64,000 nt of DNA, from positions 35,100 through 99,099 of the forward strand of contig JAJEGW010000059.1 in the NCBI GenBank assembly GCA_022819605.1, in the 5' to 3' direction. The notes beneath the pieces are model-generated. The model saw only the letters and a list, made by a program, of their open reading frames with translations, had not been told where the DNA came from and did not search any database. The stretch's first letter is position 1. Each line of letters opens with the position of its first letter. Shown in pieces: positions 55,203-63,973 of the stretch. Source of the DNA: Silicimonas sp. (GTDB lineage Bacteria; Pseudomonadota; Alphaproteobacteria; Rhodobacterales; Rhodobacteraceae). Made by a program: the position numbers and the translations under genes.

Positions 55203-56345
55203 ATGACGCGGGAAAGCGCCGATATCGTCATCATCGGAGGCGGGATCGTCGGGCTGATGACCGCTCGCCTCCTGGCGCTCGAAGGGGCGGATGTCATGCT
55301 GATCGAGGCAGGCGATCTGGGGGCCGAGGCCTCGGGCGCAAATGCCGGGTCGATCCATCTGCAGATCCAATACCCGGAATTCGTGGCCTATGGCGAGGAC
55401 TGGGCGCGCGCCTACGGACCGTGCCTGGGATTTCTCAAGCAATCGCTGGCGCTCTGGGCAAACCTGCCGGAGGAGCTTGGGGCTGATCTTGGCGTCAAGC
55501 TCACTGGTGGGATCATTGCGGCGCGAACCGACGCGCAGATGGACCTCATTGTCGCCAAGGCAGGCATAGAGGCCGAAGCTGGAGTCGAGACCGAAATCCT
55601 GGGCAGGGAAGATCTGCTCCAGAGTGCACCCTACCTGTCGCCGGAGGTCATCGGCGGCGGATATTGTCGCTTGGAAGGGAAAGCGAACCCTCTGCAAGTG
55701 ACCCCGGCACTTGCGCGTGCGGCGGTGCACGCCGGTGCCCGGATTGCGACGCACACCCGGGTTTCGGACATTGCATCGGTGCAGGGCGGCCATGTGGTCG
55801 TCACGACCTGCGGCGAAGTCCGGACGGGCAGGATCGTGAACGCCGCCGGGGCCGCTGCGGACCGGATCGGGGCGATGATCGGCACGACGCTCGACATCAG
55901 CGGATATCCCCTTCAAGTGACCGTGACCGAGCCCGCGGCGGCGCTGATCCCGCATCTCGTCTACTCCGCGGCGGGCAAGCTCAGCCTCAAGCAGGTGGCG
56001 AACGGCGGTTGCGTGATCGGGGGCGGATGGCCCGCGCGGGAGCGGGCGGGCGGCATGCTTGTGACCGACCCCGGAAGCCTTGCCGGCAACATGGGCGTTG
56101 CGGCGGAGACCGTGCCCGCCCTGCTCCGCATTCGGGCGCTTCGCAGCTGGACGGCCTGGGTGAACGGAACGCCCGACTGGCGGCCGATCCTTGGCGAAGA
56201 CCCCAATTGTCCGGGAGTGATCCACGCCCTTTTCCCCTGGGTCGGTTTTTCGGCCGGTCCGATGACGGCCCGCGTCGCCGCGGACCTGGCGCTCGGGCAC
56301 CCGTCGCCCGTCGCGCTCGTGGGCTTGTCGCTTCTCTGTGACTAG
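55203..56345 (+). CDS. FAD-dependent oxidoreductase (DAO family, opine/glycine oxidase B-like)
   Basis: A 380-residue DAO-family flavoenzyme: VIIGGGIVGLMTARLLALEGADV, then SGANAGSIHLQIQ, and a C-terminal GVIHALFPWVGFSAGPMTARVAADL. It resembles the beta subunits of opine oxidase, hydrogen cyanide synthase (HcnC) and D-hydroxyproline dehydrogenase. The separate alpha-type [2Fe-2S]/FAD chain at 48445 would be a natural partner. The ATG at 55203 matches the family start. Confidence 0.88.
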   Translation: MTRESADIVIIGGGIVGLMTARLLALEGADVMLIEAGDLGAEASGANAGSIHLQIQYPEFVAYGEDWARAYGPCLGFLKQSLALWANLPEELGADLGVKLTGGIIAARTDAQMDLIVAKAGIEAEAGVETEILGREDLLQSAPYLSPEVIGGGYCRLEGKANPLQVTPALARAAVHAGARIATHTRVSDIASVQGGHVVVTTCGEVRTGRIVNAAGAAADRIGAMIGTTLDISGYPLQVTVTEPAAALIPHLVYSAAGKLSLKQVANGGCVIGGGWPARERAGGMLVTDPGSLAGNMGVAAETVPALLRIRALRSWTAWVNGTPDWRPILGEDPNCPGVIHALFPWVGFSAGPMTARVAADLALGHPSPVALVGLSLLCD

Positions 56346-56369
56346 GCGGTTTCTCATCGGTCACATCGC

Positions 56370-57932
56370 TCAGGCGACGCCGCGTTCGCCCTGAGCTGCG
56401 ACACGCTGCTTTCGTTTCCAGGCCCGCCAGGTCATCGCCCATTTCGCCGGGTCTTCAAACGCGTCGCCCTTGACCTGCGCTATGGCCTGGTTGTGAGGGG
56501 CCGTCTTGACCATCTCGGGGTCCGAGCGGGCTTCCTCGCAGATCTTTGCGACTACGTCGATCCAGAGGTCGATGTCCTCTTTCGACCAGAGTTCTCCCGC
56601 CTCGGGTGTGAACGGCTCGGCCACGATCCAGGGTTCGTGGCTCATCCACCACGGGTCGATCCCGTAGTCCGCCATCCGGTTCGCGAAATCGACGGTGCCG
56701 ATGCCGGTCTCTTCGGCGATCGGACCAAGCGACCAGCGCGTCATCTCCATCCGCCGCCCGGACACGTCCGGGTTCGAGATGGCGAGACCCGGGATCTCCG
56801 AAAGGCGCTTGTCCATGTAGTTGTTTGCCACGACCGAGATGTCGGCGCCTAGCTTGATCCCTTCCGCGCCCATGGCACGGGTCCAGGCGTAGGCCTTCAC
56901 GACCTGAGGGACGTTGCCCCAGTATTCCCGGATCTTGCCCATGGATTTCGGACGGTCCTCGTCAAGCGCGTAGTGATCGCCGGACTTCACGACCACCGGC
57001 GTCGGCAGGTAGGCGGCAAGCTCATCCGTGCAGCCGAAGGCCCCCACGGCCGGGCCGCCGCCGCCCTTTGGCGCGCCGAACGTCTTGTGCAGCATGAACA
57101 TGCATGCGTCGAAGCCCAGTTCCCGTGCCGACAGCCTGCCCATCACGCCGTTGAAGTTCGCGTGGTCGTAGAAGCAGAGCGCTCCCGCTTCCTTCGCGAT
57201 CCTGACCCACTCCTTGATCTCGGGATTGTAGATTCCCATGTCGTCCGGGTTGTTGATCATGATCAGCGCCGTGTTGCTGCCGACCGCCGCCCTCAGCGCG
57301 TCGAGTGACGGATAGCCATTCTCCTCCAGCGGCAGGTTGACCACCTTGAAGCCCGCTGCTGCGGCGGTGGCGGGATTGCAGGGGTGCGCTTGAACCGAGG
57401 TGACCATTTCCGTTCGCTGGCCGAGCATGCCCTTGTCCGCCCAGTATGCGCGGGCCACGCAGGCCATCGTGTAGGCTGCGTTCGCGCCGCCGCCCGCCTG
57501 GAAGATGAACTGGCCCATCCCCGAAAGGGACCGGAGCATGCCGTCCATGTCGTGGATGATCTGGAGCACGCCTTGCAGGCTGTCCGGGTGCTGGAAGGGA
57601 TGCACCGCCGCCAGTTCCGGCCGCAGTGTCGCGAACTCGGCGGTCTTCGAGTTGTACTTCATCGTGCAGGTGCCGAAGAGGCTGACGCCCATCATCCCCA
57701 GCGTCATCTGGCTGAGGTGCAGGTAATGTCGCTGCGCCTCGAATTCGGAGATTTCCGGAAGGTCCGGGCGGTCGGTGCGCGCCATCCCTTCCGGGATCAG
57801 GTCCATCCCGACCGAAGATCGGACCTCGTCCTCAGGTGCGGGGTAGTGCTGGGCGCGACCTCCGGGACGGCCCAGTTCCATCACGACGGGTTCATCCCAT
57901 TTCGCAGCGTGAAATTCGGGCAGGCGGGTCAT
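56370..57932 (-). CDS. Glycine decarboxylase P-protein subunit 2-like (divergent GcvPB)
   Basis: A 520-residue PLP protein aligned with the C-terminal half of the glycine-cleavage P protein (GcvPB): LFGTCTMKYNSKTAE, QPAGGANAAYT-like FQAGGGANAAYTM, DHANFNGVMG, and the PLP lysine in LHKTFGAPKGGGGPAVG. Canonical GcvPB has a His in this loop (PHGGGGPG) and Gly where Val-Gly appears here. It overlaps the GcvPA-like gene by 4 bp. There is no gcvT, gcvH or lpd in the window, so a reaction other than the classical glycine cleavage is possible. Confidence 0.85.
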   Translation of the reverse strand: MTRLPEFHAAKWDEPVVMELGRPGGRAQHYPAPEDEVRSSVGMDLIPEGMARTDRPDLPEISEFEAQRHYLHLSQMTLGMMGVSLFGTCTMKYNSKTAEFATLRPELAAVHPFQHPDSLQGVLQIIHDMDGMLRSLSGMGQFIFQAGGGANAAYTMACVARAYWADKGMLGQRTEMVTSVQAHPCNPATAAAAGFKVVNLPLEENGYPSLDALRAAVGSNTALIMINNPDDMGIYNPEIKEWVRIAKEAGALCFYDHANFNGVMGRLSARELGFDACMFMLHKTFGAPKGGGGPAVGAFGCTDELAAYLPTPVVVKSGDHYALDEDRPKSMGKIREYWGNVPQVVKAYAWTRAMGAEGIKLGADISVVANNYMDKRLSEIPGLAISNPDVSGRRMEMTRWSLGPIAEETGIGTVDFANRMADYGIDPWWMSHEPWIVAEPFTPEAGELWSKEDIDLWIDVVAKICEEARSDPEMVKTAPHNQAIAQVKGDAFEDPAKWAMTWRAWKRKQRVAAQGERGVA

Positions 57933-59335
57933 TTCACGACCTCCGTCAGAGTGGCGGCAAGTCGCCGGATGTCGGCCGCGGAGTGAACTTCGGTGACGCA
58001 GTAGAGTGCAGACTGGCCGAGGCCGTTCGCCTCGTCCGACAGGTCCTTCCCGCCGAAGACGCCCCTTGCGCGCAGCGCGTCGTTGATTTCGGCGACGGTC
58101 TTGCCGGTATCGTCAAAGTTCACGACGAACTCCTTGAACGTCGTATCGGGCCAGATGATCCTCACGCCGTCGATGTCGCCCAGGAGCTTCGCCGCGTATC
58201 GCACGCGCGAGACGATCAGGGTTCCGAGTTCGCGGAAGCCTTCGGGTCCGAGAAGGCTCATGTAGACCGCTCCGGCGATGGCCCACAGGTATGTCGAGTT
58301 GCCCGTCCAGTCGTTCCCGTTCTCCCGCATTCCGTAGGAATTCTGATGCGGGCAAGCGAGGCCAAAGCCCAACTGGCCCGGTTCCTGTGTCTCCACGACT
58401 GACACCAGGAAACCGTTGTATGCCCGAACATAGCGTTCTTCGTCACGGGATGCGATGAATCCCCCGGCGCCTCCGCCGCAATGCATGTGCACCCCAAGCG
58501 GCTGAACCGGCCCGGTGACGATGTCCGCGCCGTAGTCGCCGGGCGCCTTGATCACGCCAAGGCTTGCCGGGTCGACGCCTACAATGGTCTCGGCACCGGC
58601 GGCGCGGGCAAGCCGCGCGATCTCTGCCGCACCGGATTCGATCGTGCCAAGATAGGCCGGATTTTCGAAATAGACCGCTGCCACGTCTTCGCCGAGCCTT
58701 GCCGCAAGGTCATTGGCATCGAGCCGGCCCGAGGTGGGGTCGGCCGCGACCGTGACGACCTCGATGTGGCGGTCCATCTCGGGCGGCTGGCAATAGGTGC
58801 GGATCACGCTCAGCCGCTCCGGATCGCTCAGGGCCGGAACCAGGACCCTGGCGCGTCCTGTGATCCGGGCCGCCATGCGGATCGCGTGGCCGATGGCGCA
58901 GCCCCAAGAATAGACCGGCAACTGCACGACGTCGAGATTGAGGAGGGCGCCAAGTTGCGAGCTGAACTCGAACCAGGCCTGGTTCCGGCCGTGATCCGAT
59001 TGGTAGCTGCCCCAGACGTTGGTGGCGAACTCGGTCCGCCCGACGATTTCATCTACGATGGCCGGAACGTGGTGCTGCCAGACGCCGGCGCCGATGAACG
59101 AAAGGTTGTCTTCGCAGTTCGCGTTCTTCTTGAGCTTGCCGACGAGGTCGCGGCGAAGCTCGATCTCGGATGTCAGGGCAGGCGGAAGGTCGAGCGGAGT
59201 CGTCCTGAAGTGATCACTCGGGATCTGTGCGAAAACCTCGTCGACGGAAGTGGCACCGATCTCTTTCAGCATCCCCTCGAGGATGCCAGGGGCCGAATTC
59301 GCCATCCATGGATGGGCCCGTCTCTCGCCTTCCAT
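57929..59335 (-). CDS. Glycine decarboxylase P-protein subunit 1-like (divergent GcvPA)
   Basis: A 468-residue GcvPA-like protein. The start HPWMANS and the SFIGAGVWQHHVPAIVDEIV segment match the family. Where canonical GcvPA has a TPYQPE.SQG segment, this protein reads NVWGSYQSDHGRNQ, and the DEATAAAEAM region reads YSWGCAIGHAIRMA. A C-terminal ACPHQNSYGMRENGND block is also divergent. I begin at the ATG at 59335, with GGGAG upstream; an ATG 19 codons earlier is open. With GcvPB it should form an alpha-beta PLP enzyme of unknown amino-acid substrate. Confidence 0.82.
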   Translation of the reverse strand: MEGERRAHPWMANSAPGILEGMLKEIGATSVDEVFAQIPSDHFRTTPLDLPPALTSEIELRRDLVGKLKKNANCEDNLSFIGAGVWQHHVPAIVDEIVGRTEFATNVWGSYQSDHGRNQAWFEFSSQLGALLNLDVVQLPVYSWGCAIGHAIRMAARITGRARVLVPALSDPERLSVIRTYCQPPEMDRHIEVVTVAADPTSGRLDANDLAARLGEDVAAVYFENPAYLGTIESGAAEIARLARAAGAETIVGVDPASLGVIKAPGDYGADIVTGPVQPLGVHMHCGGGAGGFIASRDEERYVRAYNGFLVSVVETQEPGQLGFGLACPHQNSYGMRENGNDWTGNSTYLWAIAGAVYMSLLGPEGFRELGTLIVSRVRYAAKLLGDIDGVRIIWPDTTFKEFVVNFDDTGKTVAEINDALRARGVFGGKDLSDEANGLGQSALYCVTEVHSAADIRRLAATLTEVVK

Positions 59336-59407
59336 CTCGATGCTCCCTGTCGATTCCGCGATGTCTCGGAAGTAGCGCACAAATGTTCGCATAATGCGCC
59401 ATGCGGT

Positions 59408-60535
59408 TCAACTCGCTCCAACACGCATCATCGTCTCGCGCCCCTGACCCGTTTTCACCCTCAGATATCCAGAGAGCGCCTGGTCCAGTTCGGGGTCGCC
59501 CGTATCGACCCAGAGGCGGGCCTGCGCGAGGGTGGCAAGCTTGTCTTCGGAGGCCATCACGATCAGGCCCTCGGGTCCAGCTCGCGCGATCAGCGAGGGG
59601 GTGATCTGCTGGTTTCCGCGTCCGAGGAGAAATCCCTGCCGCCCCGTGACTCCGAGGATGATGCGCACCGGGGCGTGGCCTGCGATTGCCTCAAGTTCAT
59701 CGGCCGTCGCATCCATGGCAACGACCCGACGGTCGCGGACGGCGTCGATTCCAAGCATGCTCGGCGTCGCGCCCAGCGTTTTAAGGACGGCGCCGGTGCT
59801 GGTTCCTGGCCCAATCACGTAGAGCGTGCCTAGCGCCATGCTGTTGACCAGTTCCCTTGCCGCACCCGCAAGAGCGTCTGCGGCCGGCGTCGACGGGCCG
59901 CCCTTTGAGGCTTGCATCCTCTTTCGCGATGAGGGGACGCGGGCATGGCCGAACAGCCGCGGCGCGAGACGACCGGACCGCAACGCCGCCTCGTCGACGT
60001 CCATGATCTCCGCGTCTTCGTCCCAGCCGATCCGGTCCGGTGAGGTCGCAAGTTCGGACAGGAGCGCGCCTGCTGTCTCGGGCGAGATGGCGAATGCGCC
60101 GGAATGCATCTTCACGCCGCAGGGAATGCCGAGGACGGCGCGACCGGGACCAAGGCTGTCGGTCACGTCCCGTGCCGTTCCATCCCCGCCGCCAAAGACG
60201 ACCAGACCGCACCCTGTCAACGCCTGGGTCGCGACGCGCGTGTCGCGTGCCGTGCCCGAGACCTCGAACGGGGGCAGGGCCTGCACGTTCAGGTCGAGAC
60301 CCTCCAGCCAGTCGGCGCCCAGTTGACCCGGAGCTGCCCGAACGGGCGTTCCCGGCGCACGCTCGGCAAGTCGGGCGAATGCCCGACGCACGCGCACGCC
60401 CGCACGGGGCACGGCGCCACGGTCCAGCGCCTCTGCCACGGTCCCTGGACCGTCCGTTCCTTTCAGCCCGACAGTGCCGCCGAGACCAGCGATGGGATTG
60501 ACGACAAGGCCGAAGGTCTGGGCTTCGACGGGCAT
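59408..60535 (-). CDS. ATP-NAD kinase family protein (AcoX-like)
   Basis: A 375-residue protein of the NAD-kinase/diacylglycerol-kinase superfamily: LVVNPIAGLGG at the N-terminus, VVFGGGDGTARDV (the GGDGT ATP motif) and GIPCGVKMHSG. The length and the C-terminal half (GVTGRQGFLLGRGNQQI) match the AcoX branch, usually linked to acetoin or 2-oxoacid catabolism, rather than the housekeeping NadK. It lies upstream of the GcvPA/GcvPB-like pair on the same strand, separated by 72 bp. Confidence 0.88.
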   Translation of the reverse strand: MPVEAQTFGLVVNPIAGLGGTVGLKGTDGPGTVAEALDRGAVPRAGVRVRRAFARLAERAPGTPVRAAPGQLGADWLEGLDLNVQALPPFEVSGTARDTRVATQALTGCGLVVFGGGDGTARDVTDSLGPGRAVLGIPCGVKMHSGAFAISPETAGALLSELATSPDRIGWDEDAEIMDVDEAALRSGRLAPRLFGHARVPSSRKRMQASKGGPSTPAADALAGAARELVNSMALGTLYVIGPGTSTGAVLKTLGATPSMLGIDAVRDRRVVAMDATADELEAIAGHAPVRIILGVTGRQGFLLGRGNQQITPSLIARAGPEGLIVMASEDKLATLAQARLWVDTGDPELDQALSGYLRVKTGQGRETMMRVGAS

Positions 60536-60692
60536 TCTGACAGCATTGCCTTCCGGTTCGGCATGATTGAAGGGATTGACAGCGCCATGGCTCTCCTCCG
60601 ACTATCATCGTACCAAGGTTTGCCTGACGCACAATGGGTGCGATGGCAGGCATGCACAAGCCCGCCGACCCTTTGCACCGCCGGAGCAGGCC

Positions 60693-61385
60693 ATGATCAG
60701 GTTTTACTACAACGCTGCGCCGAACCCGTTGAAGGTCGCCCTCTTCCTCGAGGAAAGCGGCCTGGACTACGACCCCGTGCCTGTCGACACCCGCTTGGGC
60801 GACCAGCACGGCGCGGCGTTCCGTGCGATAAACCCGAACGGCAAGGTGCCCGCGATCGTCGATAGCGAGACCACGGTTTTCGACAGCAACGCCATCCTGC
60901 TTTATCTCGCGGAAAGGACGGGGGCGTTCCTGCCCCCTGAAGGTTCCGGCGCAAGGGGAGAACTGTTGTCCTGGCTGATGTTCGTGGCCTCGGGCGTGGG
61001 CCCGTTTTCGGGGCAGGCCGTGCACTTCCGGAACTTTGCACCCGAGAAGGTTCCCTACGCGCTAAAGCGATACGACTTCGAGGCCCGCAGGCATTGGCAG
61101 ATCGTTGAGGACCGTCTGGCAGTCCGCCCCTACATGCTGGACAGTGGCTACTCGATCGTGGACATGTCCGTCTGGGGCTGGGCGTCGCGGCTGACCTACA
61201 TGCTGGGGGATGACCGGATCATGGAGACCTACCCGAACGTGGACAGGCTGCTTCGCAAGATCGATGCCCGCCCGGCGGCGGAACGTGCGCAGGCCCTGGT
61301 AAGGTCCCACGCCTTCAAGGCAGAGTTCGACGAGACGGCGATGCGCGTCCTCTATCCCCAGATCTTCGCGCCGGACCCCCACTGA
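60693..61385 (+). CDS. Glutathione S-transferase family protein
   Basis: A 230-residue GST: thioredoxin-like N-domain (MIRFYYNAAPNPLKVALFLEE, NPNGKVPAIVD with the cis-Pro, and the DSNAILLYLAE motif) followed by a helical C-domain. The N-terminal catalytic Ser/Tyr is not certain. It resembles the nu-class and YfcG-like disulfide reductases. The ATG at 60693 is chosen because the frame before it lies in a different context. It is followed by an SDR 3 bp later. Confidence 0.88.
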   Translation: MIRFYYNAAPNPLKVALFLEESGLDYDPVPVDTRLGDQHGAAFRAINPNGKVPAIVDSETTVFDSNAILLYLAERTGAFLPPEGSGARGELLSWLMFVASGVGPFSGQAVHFRNFAPEKVPYALKRYDFEARRHWQIVEDRLAVRPYMLDSGYSIVDMSVWGWASRLTYMLGDDRIMETYPNVDRLLRKIDARPAAERAQALVRSHAFKAEFDETAMRVLYPQIFAPDPH

Positions 61386-61388
61386 TCC

Positions 61389-62180
61389 ATGGCTGGTGCG
61401 ACCCCGACTGATCCGCCACGAACGACCCTGGTCACCGGGTCCGGGTCTGGAATTGGCCGGGCCATAGCGTACCGGGTCGCGAAGGACGGCGACTGCGTCG
61501 TTTGCGCCGACATTGACGCCGTCCGTGCGGAAGAGACCGCAACCGAAATCGCGTCGACAGGGGGCCGGGCGATTCCAGTGATTGTCGACGTTGCTGACGA
61601 GGCCTCCGTTGCCGCAATGGTGAATGCGACGCTTGCAGAGACGGGATCCCTGGACGCCGTGGCCGCAAATGCCGGCATCATGATAGAAGGTGGCATTCTG
61701 TCCCTGACCCTAGACGACTGGATGCGGGTCATGCAGGTCAATGCGACCGGCGCGTTCCTGACGGCGCGCGCGACCCTTCCCCATCTCGTGTCCAGCGGTC
61801 GCGGCACCCTCGTCTTCACCGCCTCGACTGTCGCATTGAGCGGCATGAAGGGCGTGGCGGCGTATTCGGCGTCGAAGGGTGCCGTGGCGGCACTGACCCG
61901 GCAGCTTGCCGCGGATTTTGCAGGCGACGGCGTCCGCGTGAACGCTGTGGCACCGGGTGCCGTGCGGACAGCTCTTTCCGAGAGCCAGTTCCGGGCTCGT
62001 GCCGCGGGTCCGGAAGAATTCGAAGCTCTCCTCGATCAGGTGATCCAGCGCTACCCGCTGTCGCGCTGGGGCGTGCCGGAGGAGATCGCTGCAATGGTCG
62101 CCTTTCTCTTGGGGTCGGAGAGCGGCTGGATAACCGGGCAAATCATCCCGGTGGACGGCGGATTGCTCGAAACGCGTTAG
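61389..62180 (+). CDS. Short-chain dehydrogenase/reductase
   Basis: A 263-residue classical SDR: TGSGSGIGRAIAYRVAKDGD, AANAGIM, Ser in TASTVAL, YSASKGA, and a C-terminal GWITGQIIPVDGG. It follows the GST by 3 bp and is probably cotranscribed with it. The Asp after the second strand (CADIDA) favours NAD. Confidence 0.9.
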   Translation: MAGATPTDPPRTTLVTGSGSGIGRAIAYRVAKDGDCVVCADIDAVRAEETATEIASTGGRAIPVIVDVADEASVAAMVNATLAETGSLDAVAANAGIMIEGGILSLTLDDWMRVMQVNATGAFLTARATLPHLVSSGRGTLVFTASTVALSGMKGVAAYSASKGAVAALTRQLAADFAGDGVRVNAVAPGAVRTALSESQFRARAAGPEEFEALLDQVIQRYPLSRWGVPEEIAAMVAFLLGSESGWITGQIIPVDGGLLETR

Positions 62181-62797
62181 CCGATCCCATGGCAAAGCTG
62201 GAACGAGGTGGATCGAGTCAGGTTGCGCGCGCAGCATTGGCCACAAGAGTTGATTGCTGATACAGATTGGTTTCGCGCACGTCGTGAGACGCTGCCTTCA
62301 TCGCCGACAAGATCTCATCCGCGATCTTTTCCGAGCCGACACTTCGGAAAGCATCGGCAAGGCGCCCTGCCGCGCAGGTGTCCGCTATCCAGCAGCTTGC
62401 CCGGAGGCAACGTAGTTGAAATCGTCCTCAGTTCTGCGGCTGGCAGCTTCGATCGACCCGCACTCGCGGCATGTCCTTGATGTGTTTCTGGCGGGAACGA
62501 AGATGACGTTCGCCGCTGATGCGCATGATCCCCGTTCTCGCCGGCATCATTCGCGCGGACGTCTCGTTCGAGGGTGCCGTGCCGATGGAGGCGGCCCGAC
62601 GGACAGTCAAGTCAGGTATGTGAGCCCCCTTCCTAGCTTCGCGCCATGCGTGATGCTGCTCCGCTTCCAATGCTTCATCCGAATTGCTCCCGACACCTGT
62701 CCGGAGCCGCTTGGCCGCCTGCGACAGGCGCTTGATCTTCCCTGGTCTTTGCCATAGGTGCGCTCCGGAAATTCAACCCAGTCAGGGACCAGGGACT
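62181..62797. other. Intergenic upstream of tuf, 617 bp
   Basis: No intact gene and no tRNA seen. On the minus strand, 62340 down to 62220 reads GSEKIADEILSAMKAAS and HDVRETNLYQQSTLVANAAR up to a stop, which looks like the end of a real protein whose upstream part is broken by stops; the family is unknown. The tuf promoter should be in the right half. Confidence 0.5.
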
Positions 62798-63973
62798 ATG
62801 GCGAAGGAAAAGTTTGACCGCACGAAGCCGCACGTGAACGTTGGGACGATCGGGCACGTTGACCACGGGAAGACGACGCTGACGGCGGCGATCACGAAGC
62901 AGTTCGGGGAGTTCAAGGCGTACGAGCAGATCGACGCGGCGCCGGAGGAGAAGGCGCGTGGGATCACGATCTCGACGGCGCACGTGGAGTACGAGACTTC
63001 GGCGCGGCACTACGCGCATGTCGACTGCCCGGGTCACGCGGACTACGTGAAGAACATGATCACCGGCGCGGCGCAGATGGACGGGGCGATCCTTGTGGTG
63101 AGCGCGGCGGACGGGCCGATGCCTCAGACGCGGGAGCACATCCTGCTGGCGCGGCAGGTTGGGGTCCCCGCGCTGGTGGTGTTCCTGAACAAGGTTGACC
63201 AGGTGGACGACCCGGAGCTTCTGGAGCTTGTGGAGCTGGAGGTGCGGGAGCTTCTGAGCGCCTACGAGTTCCCCGGCGACGACATCCCGGTTGTGACGGG
63301 CTCGGCGCTGGCGGCGCTGGAGGGGCGCGACGACGCGATCGGCGCGGAGCGCCTTCAGGAGCTGATGGACGCGGTTGACGGCTACATCCCGCAGCCGGAG
63401 CGTGCGATCGACCAGCCTTTCCTGATGCCGATCGAGGACGTGTTCTCGATCTCGGGCCGGGGGACGGTTGTGACGGGCCGGGTCGAGCGGGGCGTGATCA
63501 ACGTCGGCGACGAGATCGAGGTCGTGGGCATCCGGGAGACGCGGAAGACGACGTGCACGGGTGTCGAGATGTTCCGGAAGCTGCTGGACCGGGGCGAGGC
63601 GGGCGACAACATCGGGGCGCTTCTGCGCGGTGTGGACCGCGACGGTGTGGAGCGCGGGCAGGTGCTGTGCGCGCCGGGCTCGGTGACGCCGCACACGCGG
63701 TTCGAGTGCGAGGTGTACGTCCTGACGAAGGAGGAGGGCGGCCGGCACACGCCGTTCTTCGCGAACTACCGTCCGCAGTTCTACTTCCGGACGACGGACG
63801 TGACGGGGACGGTGACGCTACCCGAGGGGACGGAGATGGTGATGCCGGGGGACAACCTGAAGTTCACGGCGGAGCTGATCGCGCCGATCGCGATGGAGAA
63901 GGGCCTGCGCTTCGCCATCCGGGAGGGCGGCCGGACCGTCGGCTCCGGGGTCGTCTCCAACATCCTCGACTGA
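62798..63973 (+). CDS. tuf: Translation elongation factor Tu
   Basis: EF-Tu (391 residues) that delivers aminoacyl-tRNA to the ribosome. G1 GHVDHGKT, switch [14 protein letters not shown]3 DCPGHADY, G4 NKVD and G5 GSAL are present, and the C-terminal barrels end in VSNILD. It starts at the ATG at 62798 after AGGGACT. No fusA or other str-operon gene lies upstream, so it is probably the stand-alone tuf copy that in many proteobacteria precedes tRNA-Trp, secE and nusG; the window ends 27 bp after the stop. Gly GGG and Ala GCG dominate its codons, unlike most genes here, while the last ~20 codons switch to C-ending choices. Confidence 0.97.
   Translation: MAKEKFDRTKPHVNVGTIGHVDHGKTTLTAAITKQFGEFKAYEQIDAAPEEKARGITISTAHVEYETSARHYAHVDCPGHADYVKNMITGAAQMDGAILVVSAADGPMPQTREHILLARQVGVPALVVFLNKVDQVDDPELLELVELEVRELLSAYEFPGDDIPVVTGSALAALEGRDDAIGAERLQELMDAVDGYIPQPERAIDQPFLMPIEDVFSISGRGTVVTGRVERGVINVGDEIEVVGIRETRKTTCTGVEMFRKLLDRGEAGDNIGALLRGVDRDGVERGQVLCAPGSVTPHTRFECEVYVLTKEEGGRHTPFFANYRPQFYFRTTDVTGTVTLPEGTEMVMPGDNLKFTAELIAPIAMEKGLRFAIREGGRTVGSGVVSNILD

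Noticed and set aside
62675..63748. 357-codon minus-strand frame opposite tuf
   Set aside because: Arg-rich antisense shadow produced by the GGG/GCG-biased tuf codons.
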